A DNA stretch of 64,000 bases from Bacillus sp. SLBN-46. GTDB taxonomy: Bacteria; Bacillota; Bacilli; Bacillales; Cytobacillaceae. Every line of letters begins with the position of its first letter. The first letter of the stretch is position 1. The stretch is from assembly GCF_031453555.1 (NCBI RefSeq), contig NZ_JAVIZM010000001.1, forward strand, positions 1-64,000. Direction: 5' to 3'. Positions 56,790 to 64,000 of this stretch are shown here, piece by piece. A program made the translations under genes and the position numbers. The notes under the pieces are model-generated. The model worked only from the letters and a program-made list of their open reading frames with translations. It ran no database searches and was not told the DNA's origin.

Positions 56790-58275
56790 CTACAAAGATT
56801 GGATAAATCGCTTAAATCCTTCCATACCCGCTTCATTGCGTTTAAAGACACCTGCATCTTCTAATGCCTTTAGAAACTTCTTCCCGACTTCTTTTCTAAC
56901 CAGGGATTCTACATTATTTTTACTTGCCACTCCATAATAACGTGTCTTCAGTTCTTCCGCCCAGCTTTCATGATAGTCCGGAACCTCTCCGCTTTTACCG
57001 AGAATAAATTGTTCGACTTCTACAAGCTCATCCTTTAAACGGGCTGGTAAAACAGCGAGTCCCATGACTTCAATCAGGCCAATATTTTCTTTTTTAATAT
57101 GATGGACATCTGCATGTGGATGGAAAATCCCCATTGGATGCTCGTCGTTTGTCCGATTGTTTCGAAGAACCAAATCGAGTTCATAGGTATCGCCCTTTTT
57201 ACGAGCAATCGGCGTAATGGTATTGTGCGGTGTCTCACCCGTCCATGCCAAAATTCCGACTTGTTCATCACTGTAATTTTTCCATTTGGCTAAAACATAA
57301 GCTCCCGCCTCTACAAGATCGCTAATTTGTTCAGACCGCAGACGAATGACAGACATCGGCCATTTCACAATGGAGGCCGTCACCTGTGGAAACCCAGCCA
57401 TCTCAAATGTCCAATCATCTTCTGCCTTTGCCATCGCAAACTCATAATGACCGCCTTGGTAATGATCATGCGATAAGATTGAACCGCCAACAATTGGGAT
57501 ATCTGCATTCGAGCCGACAAAATAATGTGGAAACTGCTCAACAAAGGCTAATAAGCGTAAAAAGGTATCCTTGCTGATTTTCATATCTGTATGTGTTTCT
57601 GATAACACGATACAATGCTCGTTGTAATACACATACGGCGAATACTGTAAGTACCACATCTTATCAAGTAGATTGAGGCGAATCATGCGGTGATTCGAGC
57701 GTGCCGGATGACCAACCCTTCCTGCATACCCTTCGTTTTCCACACAAAGCAGGCATGTCGGATAATCCGCTTTTTTCATCGTTCTCTCAAGCTCGATGCT
57801 ACGCGGATCTTTTTCTGGTTTCGATAGATTGATCGTAATATCTATATCTCCATATTCCGTCGCTGCCTTATACTCAATGTTGTTACCTATCCGCTTCATC
57901 TGGATATAATTACTATTCTTGCTAAGCTCATAAAAATAATCTGTTGCCGTCTTTGGGTCCTGCTTATATTTTTCAAAAAAGAATTGATTCACCGTTGAGG
58001 GGGCGGGCCATCAAGCAATTCATGATTTTACTCGAGAATACCTCTTTTTCGTCAAAAATATCCTCTATGACACTCTGCTGACAGGCATAGTTCACGATCT
58101 CTTCAAGCAGGTCAGGAATGCCCAGGCTACTTCTCTCGGCAAACTCCACTTCTTTAAATTCTGTTAACTCTAATAAAGAAAGAATTTGATTGCGAGCATA
58201 GATTTGGTCTTCTTGCTCGATTAATTGAACGGCCAACGCTTGGTCGATTAATTGTTGCACTAGTTGATCAATCAT
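56790..58275 (-). pseudogene. galT: Galactose-1-phosphate uridylyltransferase (class II), frameshifted
   Basis: The class II GalT of Firmicutes (about 496 residues) is split into two frames. The N-terminal 100 residues start at the ATG at 58275 (AGAGGTG upstream) and read to MNCLMARP; the remainder reads STVNQFFFEKYKQDPKTATDYFY to the end, with ATEYGDIDITINLSKPEKDP and HDHYQGGHYEF (nucleotidyl-transfer His). Removing one base from five G (57999-58003, plus strand) restores the frame. The length of 1486 bases is one over a multiple of three. The operon around it is otherwise intact, so a sequencing error is the simplest view. Confidence 0.88.
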
Positions 58276-58286
58276 GTTTTTCACCT

Positions 58287-59276
58287 CTATTTTTGATAGC
58301 CATTAGGGTGATGCTGATGCCAATTCCAGGCATTTTCAATAATTTCATGGATGGAGGTTCTCGAAGGATTCCAACCAAGCACTTGCTTCGCTTTTTCAGA
58401 GGAGGCAATTAACGTACTAGGATCACCCGAACGTCGATCACCCATTTTGACTGGAATATCGATTCCTGTTACCTCTTTTGCTGTTTCAACAATTTCCTTT
58501 ACCGAAAACCCCTGGCTGCTGCCAAGATTAAACACATTACTCTCCCCTCCCTTTTGCAGGTAACGGAGGGCTAGTATGTGGGCATCAATTAAGTCTTCAA
58601 CATGAATATAATCACGGACACATGTCCCGTCTGCTGTGTCATAATCATCGCCGAAAATGGTCACTGCTTCTCTTTTTCCTAAGCCCGCTTCCAATACAAC
58701 CGGAATGAGGTGCGTTTCCGGATTATGGTCCTCGCCAATTTGCCCATCGCTTCGAGCCGATGCCACGTTAAAATATCTAAGCGAGACATACTTAAAATCA
58801 AACGCCTTTTCACACCAAGCCATCATCTTTTCCATTGCGAGCTTGGTTTCACCATACGTATTCGTTGGATTCGTTGCCGCCGCTTCTGTGATCGGCACTA
58901 CCTTTTGCTCTCCATAGACTGCAGCTGTAGAGGAGAAAACGATGTACTTTACACCAAACTCCTTCATCATTTCCAGAACCACTTGTGTCCCAAACACATT
59001 GTTATCAAAGTATTTTAGCGGCTCAGTCATCGACTCACCAACTAGGGAGTTCGCAGCAAAATGTAGAATTGCCTCGATGTTTTCTTTTTCAAAAACAGAT
59101 CGTAAAAACGCCCGGTTACGGATATCCCCTTCATAAAACCGCGCCTGGGGATGAATAGCGTCTCGATGCCCGGTTTGCAGGTTATCGACGACCACCACTT
59201 CAAAGCCTTGATCCTTTAACTGGTAAACAGCGTGCGAACCTACATAACCCGCCCCACCTAATACGAGAATACTCAT
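58287..59276 (-). CDS. galE: UDP-glucose 4-epimerase
   Basis: This 329-residue extended SDR enzyme interconverts UDP-galactose and UDP-glucose. It has the NAD motif GGAGYVGSHAVYQL (near 6), SSTAAVYG, the catalytic YGETK (Tyr/Lys, near 146) and RYFNVASA. It starts immediately after the galK stop codon and ends 11 bases before galT. Confidence 0.93.
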   Translation of the reverse strand: MSILVLGGAGYVGSHAVYQLKDQGFEVVVVDNLQTGHRDAIHPQARFYEGDIRNRAFLRSVFEKENIEAILHFAANSLVGESMTEPLKYFDNNVFGTQVVLEMMKEFGVKYIVFSSTAAVYGEQKVVPITEAAATNPTNTYGETKLAMEKMMAWCEKAFDFKYVSLRYFNVASARSDGQIGEDHNPETHLIPVVLEAGLGKREAVTIFGDDYDTADGTCVRDYIHVEDLIDAHILALRYLQKGGESNVFNLGSSQGFSVKEIVETAKEVTGIDIPVKMGDRRSGDPSTLIASSEKAKQVLGWNPSRTSIHEIIENAWNWHQHHPNGYQK

Positions 59277-60458
59277 TTAGATTAACGCCTCCATTTCCAT
59301 TTCCTTAGCCCCGTCTCCGATACTCGCTACATAGAAATCTGCTTCATAACCAATTTTGTCCTTATAAGCTGCCCCCACATTGGCAATAAAGTTTTCCACC
59401 TCATCATAGGCCACAATCGCAATAGCACAGCCGCCAAATCCTGCTCCCGTCATACGTGCACCAAGGACACCCGGCTGATTCCACGCTGCTTCTACTAAAC
59501 TATCGAGTTCCACACCTGTCACTTCATAGTCGTCACGTAACGAAATATGCGATTGATTCATTAGCTGTCCGAATGCCGCCAGGTTTCCTGCCTTCAATTC
59601 CTCAAGTGCTTTTAAGGTCCTGACATTTTCATAGACGGCATGTTTCGCCCGTTTGCGAATAACTTCATTCGTAATCAAGAATTGATTTTCATCAAACTCT
59701 GCTTCTGAAAGCTGGCCGAGCGCTTCGATCGGAAGTTTCGTCTGAAGCTCCGCCAATGCCGCTTCACATTCTCCTCTTCGCTCGTTATACTTCGAATACG
59801 CTAATTCTCTGCGTTTGTTTGTATTCATAATAATGATTTTGTGATGGTCAAGCTGGATCGGTGCGTATTCATATTGAAGGGTCTGGCAATCTAGTAAAAT
59901 TCCGGCATCCACTTTGCCCATTCCAATCGCAAATTGATCCATGATTCCGCTGTTCACACCAATAAATTCATTCTCCACCCGCTTGCCTAGCTTGATTAAT
60001 TCAAGTCGAGGAATGTCTAAATGGAACAATCCATTTAGTAAAACACCTGTTAACAATTCGATGGATGCGGAAGATGAGAGCCCTGCTCCGTTCGGAATAT
60101 TCCCGTTGATTGCACACTCAAATCCGGATGGAATCTCGTAGCCCGCTTCTATGATGTAGCGAATCATCCCTTTTGGGTAGTTCGCCCAATTATGTTGTTT
60201 CTCATAATCTAGTTCTCTTAAATCAAATTCGATTATTCCTTTGTCAGGAAAGTTAACCGAGTACAGGCGCACAAGCTGATCCTCACGCTTTCTTGCAACA
60301 GCATAGGTCCCGTAGGTTATGGCACATGGAAAAACATGACCGCCATTATAATCGGTGTGTTCGCCAATTAAGTTAATCCTTCCTGGAGCAAAGAATGCCT
60401 GCCTAGGTAATGCATGAAACAAGTCTAAGAATGTTTTATTTAACGATGTGACGTTCAT
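59277..60458 (-). CDS. galK: Galactokinase
   Basis: This 393-residue GHMP kinase phosphorylates galactose at C1. It carries the galactokinase signature GRINLIGEHTDYNGG (near 27), the ATP motif GAGLSSSASIE (near 127) and GARMTGAGFGGCAIA (near 338). It is the first gene of the galKETM-galR operon. A GGAGGGA ribosome site precedes the ATG. Confidence 0.94.
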   Translation of the reverse strand: MNVTSLNKTFLDLFHALPRQAFFAPGRINLIGEHTDYNGGHVFPCAITYGTYAVARKREDQLVRLYSVNFPDKGIIEFDLRELDYEKQHNWANYPKGMIRYIIEAGYEIPSGFECAINGNIPNGAGLSSSASIELLTGVLLNGLFHLDIPRLELIKLGKRVENEFIGVNSGIMDQFAIGMGKVDAGILLDCQTLQYEYAPIQLDHHKIIIMNTNKRRELAYSKYNERRGECEAALAELQTKLPIEALGQLSEAEFDENQFLITNEVIRKRAKHAVYENVRTLKALEELKAGNLAAFGQLMNQSHISLRDDYEVTGVELDSLVEAAWNQPGVLGARMTGAGFGGCAIAIVAYDEVENFIANVGAAYKDKIGYEADFYVASIGDGAKEMEMEALI

Positions 60459-60520
60459 TTACGAGTCCCTCCAACTATGTCTGCCATTTCATCTTGTAAC
60501 CCTTTTCATCTTAATTACCA

Positions 60521-60578
60521 TTTTACTCCTGTTAGTAAAAATCTTCAATTATTTTTACTAAAATTTTTACTAAAAATT
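60521..60578 (-). promoter_or_regulatory. galK promoter with repeated GalR-type sites
   Basis: On the minus strand TTGAAG (60544-60549) and TAAAAT (60521-60526) are 17 bases apart. The plus-strand motif ATTTTTACTAAAA occurs at 60552 and 60564, and an inverted copy TTAGTAAAAAT (60533-60543) lies in the spacer. A repressor bound to these copies would cover the promoter. GalR, encoded in the same operon, is the likely ligand-controlled factor. Confidence 0.65.
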
Positions 60579-60612
60579 CATAAAAAATATGAATGGTGTT
60601 CATCCGGGGTAC

Positions 60613-60757
60613 GAAGGACAAAATTCGGTTACATATCATGAAAAATGTCCTTCATCCAAGTTATGAAGGACAAAATTCGGTTATATATCATGAAAAATGT
60701 CCTTCATCCGGGTTATGAAGGACAAAATTCGGTTCGATTCATGAAAAATGTCCTTCA
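60613..60757. repeat. Three tandem 52-bp hairpin units between alpha-galactosidase and galK
   Basis: GAAGGACAAAATTCGGTT begins at 60613, 60665 and 60717, an exact 52-base period. Each unit folds by GAAGGACA pairing with TGTCCTTC (for example 60613-60620 with 60646-60653). The sequence is unrelated to the array at 53950-54592 but has the same period and hairpin design. Confidence 0.85.
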
Positions 60758-60784
60758 TCCAGGGTAAGAAGACACAGGCCGTTT

Positions 60785-63025
60785 TTAATTTAGTGGTTCA
60801 TCGGTTTTTATTAAATAAAATACATGTGATTGAAAGTCGCCTCCGCGTTCTGCACTTCGGCCATTGACCCCATTAAACTCAGTTGGCAGCGGAAGACCCA
60901 CCTGCATAAGCTCATCGCCATAAAAAGTTTGATGACTACCAGCTAGCTTATAGGCTGTTGATTCATCTAAGCCACTAAGTCGCAATGTTTGCTTTTTCTG
61001 TGAATTTGGTGTCGCCAGCACCTTGTACCAGCCAATCAATGCTTCTGTCTGATTCTTGCTTACGACCATCCAAGCTGTTTCATTTCCAGTAAAAGGACTC
61101 AGCAAACGATAAAACTGGCCATCGCGGATAAGGCATCGCTGCTTTTTATAAAAAGCAACCTGCTCTTTAATGGCGGAACGCTCCTCTTCTGATAGCTTTA
61201 GCGGATTTAATTCATATCCGAATGTTCCAAAATAGGCTGTATTGGCCCTCATATGCAGAGGAGTCGTCCTTAACGTTTGATGATTCGGAACCGCCGAGAC
61301 ATGAGATCCCATGCTATATACGGGATACGCAAAGGAGGTTCCATACTGTATTTTTAACCTTTCAACCGCATCCGTGTCATCACTTGTCCAAGCTTGAGGT
61401 GCGTAATACATCATACCCGGATCGAATCGCCCACCCCCACCGGCACAAGATTCAAATAATACATTAGGAAACTCGCTCGTTAACCGCTCATATAATTGAT
61501 AGACTCCTAGTATATACCGGTGAAAAAACTCTCCCTGCTGTTTTGGTGCTAAGTTGCAAGAGAATGCTTCTGTAATATTCCGATTCATATCCCATTTTAT
61601 ATAGGAAAGCTTCGTCCGTTTGATGATATCGGACATTTTTTCATAAAGATAATCGACAATTTCCGATCTTGAAAAATCAAGGACAAGCTGATTCCTGCCA
61701 AGGGTTTGCTGATGGTCATTACCAACAGCCCAATCTGGATGCATTCTATACAATTCACTATTAGGACTAATCATTTCAGGTTCAAACCAAAGACCAAACT
61801 TCATGCCAGAATCAGCAATCTTCTTAGCCAAGCTTTCTAACCCTTCTGGAAGCTTATTTAAGTCGACAAACCAATCACCTAGAGAGGACGTATCATCATT
61901 TCTTTTTCCAAACCAGCCATCATCCAGTACAAACAGTTCGATTCCTAATTCACTGGCGGATTTTGCGATGTTCACCAGCTTTTCCTCATCGAAATCAAAG
62001 TAGGTGGCTTCCCAGTTATTAATCAATATGGGCCGTTCTTGCTTTCGCCATTGAGCGGGGATTAAATTTTCCCGATAAAGAGCATGAAATGCCTGGCTCA
62101 TACCATTTAGTCCTTGATCTGAATACACCATCACTGCTTCAGGTGTTTGAAATGACTCTTGGGGCTTTAATGACCACTTGAAGCCAAATGGATGAATCCC
62201 AACTGTCAGCCTGGCCGTGTCATAATGCTCCACTTCTACTTGCATTAGAAAATTACTGCTATATACAAAATTAAATCCGTATACCTCGCCTGTATGCTCC
62301 GTCGCTGATGGCCTTTTTAATGCTAAAAACGGATTATGATGGTGGGAGCTTGCCCCGCGCAGACTCGAAATAGACTGAATTCCTGTTTCTAGCTTTCTTT
62401 CCTTAACATGCCGTTCCCTTGACCATGCCCCGGCTAAGTGAATAAACTGAAATTCCTTATCAGGTAGATCGAGAGAGGCGCTCATTAATCTTTCAATAGC
62501 TAATTCCTCTTGACCATTATTTTTCAAGAGGGCACTTCTTGAAATAACTGGTTTATCAGAGAAAATAGTATAATTTAAGATTAACTCAGCTTGTAAAAAC
62601 TCATCCTTTAAGATGATTTGGATGGTGCTGGCACCGCTATTTTCATCTGTATAGGTTGCCGGTAGCCCCTCAAGACGAGGCTTTCCTTCCAGCAAACGAA
62701 AAGATTCATATTTAAAATCGGGAACATGGTTTTCATTTTGTTTTGTTAAACAGATGGCAGGTTCCCGGAAATCTGAATTTCCGTAGGCAGGATATTCTTG
62801 ACGCAGTGTTTCCAGACAAAAGGCTGGATCGTCAGCATACACATGACAACTTGCCGCCGTTGGAACATCGTATGTTTGCAAATGAGAAAAATCAGAACGA
62901 TGACGAAGGGCCTTTCCATAATATAGATGGCCTAGCTGTCCATTCTTCATCACATGGAAAATGTAGCTCACCTGACCATTTGTTAAATGAAATTGCTGTT
63001 TTTCTAAATTCGCATGTATTTGCAT
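60785..63025 (-). CDS. Alpha-galactosidase (GH36)
   Basis: This 746-residue glycoside hydrolase family 36 enzyme releases galactose from raffinose-type sugars. It has an N-terminal beta domain, a TIM barrel with FVLDDGWFGKRNDD (near 365), the nucleophile Asp in YIKWDMNRNITEA (near 478), SCAGGGGRFDPGMM (near 527) and the acid/base Asp in TSDDTDAVERLKIQYG (near 548). No signal peptide is seen, so it is intracellular. It follows lacZ by 42 bases. Confidence 0.92.
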   Translation of the reverse strand: MQIHANLEKQQFHLTNGQVSYIFHVMKNGQLGHLYYGKALRHRSDFSHLQTYDVPTAASCHVYADDPAFCLETLRQEYPAYGNSDFREPAICLTKQNENHVPDFKYESFRLLEGKPRLEGLPATYTDENSGASTIQIILKDEFLQAELILNYTIFSDKPVISRSALLKNNGQEELAIERLMSASLDLPDKEFQFIHLAGAWSRERHVKERKLETGIQSISSLRGASSHHHNPFLALKRPSATEHTGEVYGFNFVYSSNFLMQVEVEHYDTARLTVGIHPFGFKWSLKPQESFQTPEAVMVYSDQGLNGMSQAFHALYRENLIPAQWRKQERPILINNWEATYFDFDEEKLVNIAKSASELGIELFVLDDGWFGKRNDDTSSLGDWFVDLNKLPEGLESLAKKIADSGMKFGLWFEPEMISPNSELYRMHPDWAVGNDHQQTLGRNQLVLDFSRSEIVDYLYEKMSDIIKRTKLSYIKWDMNRNITEAFSCNLAPKQQGEFFHRYILGVYQLYERLTSEFPNVLFESCAGGGGRFDPGMMYYAPQAWTSDDTDAVERLKIQYGTSFAYPVYSMGSHVSAVPNHQTLRTTPLHMRANTAYFGTFGYELNPLKLSEEERSAIKEQVAFYKKQRCLIRDGQFYRLLSPFTGNETAWMVVSKNQTEALIGWYKVLATPNSQKKQTLRLSGLDESTAYKLAGSHQTFYGDELMQVGLPLPTEFNGVNGRSAERGGDFQSHVFYLIKTDEPLN

Positions 63026-63067
63026 AAAACTTCACCTTTTTCTAAATGGATGTCGTTTTGGAACTAC

Positions 63068-64000
63068 CTAAATCCGCTGAATCATAAACTCAAATTCTAT
63101 ATCCTGGTCTGCATGAATGAGGTGTTCATCGTGAACAGGCGCACCCCAGCTGTCATCCCCGCCGACTCCCATCTGTTTGCCTGCAACCGTTACGACCGTA
63201 TAGTGGACATTCGGCAGCTCGTAATGATGCCCTGCATTTTCAAGCTCGAATGCTGTATAAGGTGAAAAATTGCATTCAAGCGGCTCTAAAACAGAAGAAA
63301 TCCTAATTCCCATACCATCACGGTTCGTTAGACTAACCCTACGGACTCCAGTACGATTTCCAGACTCTTGCGGCATAACATAACCTGATAGATTATCTGA
63401 TACTTGGTTTTTAAAGAGACACAGTCTCGCACCTTTACAGCGATCAATATAATTCTCTTCTGGCCCCATCGCATACCACTCCAATTGGTCATAATCAGCT
63501 GGGACCTTGAAGGACACTGCAAAAATCGGCAGCTGTGGAAGATTCGCGGCTCCATGATAAACCTGTTTAACACGAACGCTTCCATCAGATAAGACAGTGA
63601 AACTGATCTTCACTTCCACTTCCGAACTAATGGCCAATTTATAGGTAAAAGTGATACACACCTGTTCATCACTTTCCTTAACCTCAACTCCTACACATGT
63701 TCGCGCCAGGCTGGCAGCATACCAAAGCCCCGAATGGTAGCCTTGAGAAAAGCCGCGGTCATTATCTGTTGTCGCTCTCCAGAATAATGGTGAAGGAGGA
63801 AGGGCAATCATTTCTTTTCCAGCATAATTCAACGAGACTAAGCTTCCGACTTGTTTTGAGAACATGATAGTGAAATCACGGCCATGGACACCAATATTGA
63901 CATCCCCTTCAGCCACTCTTAAAGTTCCAGAAATTAATGCGGGCTTTTCTGTTCCTTTTACCTGAAACACATACTGTCCAAAGGCAATTTCATATCCTGC
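63068..64000 (-). CDS. lacZ: Beta-galactosidase (GH2), C-terminal part, continues past the window
   Basis: The frame is open to the window edge (AGYEIAFGQYVFQVKG precedes residue 1 of the longest ATG/GTG reading), so the gene continues to the right. The visible part is the beta-galactosidase small-chain domain: GVHGRDFTIMFSKQVGSLVSL, LFWRATTDNDRG and WYAMGPEENYIDRCKGARL. It splits lactose and other beta-galactosides and probably heads an operon with the alpha-galactosidase gene. Confidence 0.9.
   Translation of the reverse strand, partial: AGYEIAFGQYVFQVKGTEKPALISGTLRVAEGDVNIGVHGRDFTIMFSKQVGSLVSLNYAGKEMIALPPSPLFWRATTDNDRGFSQGYHSGLWYAASLARTCVGVEVKESDEQVCITFTYKLAISSEVEVKISFTVLSDGSVRVKQVYHGAANLPQLPIFAVSFKVPADYDQLEWYAMGPEENYIDRCKGARLCLFKNQVSDNLSGYVMPQESGNRTGVRRVSLTNRDGMGIRISSVLEPLECNFSPYTAFELENAGHHYELPNVHYTVVTVAGKQMGVGGDDSWGAPVHDEHLIHADQDIEFEFMIQRI

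Overview
The window looks like a chromosomal segment of a low-GC Bacillaceae bacterium (Bacillus or Neobacillus type). Ribosome binding sites are strong AGGAGG-like. Start codons are mixed ATG, GTG and TTG. Many genes match Bacillus subtilis families in content and order: the ywrABCD set, des/desR, dbpA, yhdY, an RNase J, a tcyP-like gene, yesMN-type regulators and a gal operon. No insertion sequence, phage, plasmid or CRISPR feature was seen. tRNA and rRNA genes are absent, but the first 200 bases carry the tandem promoters and leader of an rRNA operon that runs leftward out of the window.

Layout. 1-1.2 kb: rRNA operon promoters and a methyltransferase. 1.2-10.4 kb: chromate-type transporter pair, gamma-glutamyltransferase, a five-gene peptide ABC importer and an Lrp-type regulator, suggesting gamma-glutamyl peptide or glutathione use. 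10.5-12.1 kb: fatty acid desaturase with a degenerate DesR and no DesK. 12.4-27.4 kb: DEAD-box helicase, adenosine deaminase under an adenine riboswitch, two exporters, a MacAB/YknXYZ-like efflux operon and a ComA/ComP-like two-component pair. 27.6-41.4 kb: housekeeping and stress genes (RNase J, MscS channel, hydrolases, DedA, DinB, PAP2, cystine-type symporter). 41.6-45.7 kb: a sigma-54-controlled 3-hydroxybutyrate module with promoter, three enhancer sites and a cre site. 45.7-64 kb: a large galactose/galactoside region with an mglBAC importer, a three-component sugar sensor, galKETM-galR, alpha-galactosidase and the end of lacZ.

The galactoside region forms a coherent pathway. LacZ and alpha-galactosidase release galactose. 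MglBAC imports it. GalM, GalK, GalT and GalE (Leloir pathway) convert it. A sugar-binding protein with a YesM/YesN-type pair probably switches on the importer. GalR probably represses galK through repeated sites at its promoter.

Two things stand out beyond the genes. First, three genes (oppF-like, tcyP-like, galT) are each broken by one small indel at or beside a homopolymer, which looks like a sequencing artefact or recent slippage. Second, intergenic DNA is rich in ordered repeats: a family of 13-mer palindromes with a CAG core, and tandem arrays of exactly 21, 52 and 54 bp, several made of hairpin-forming units.
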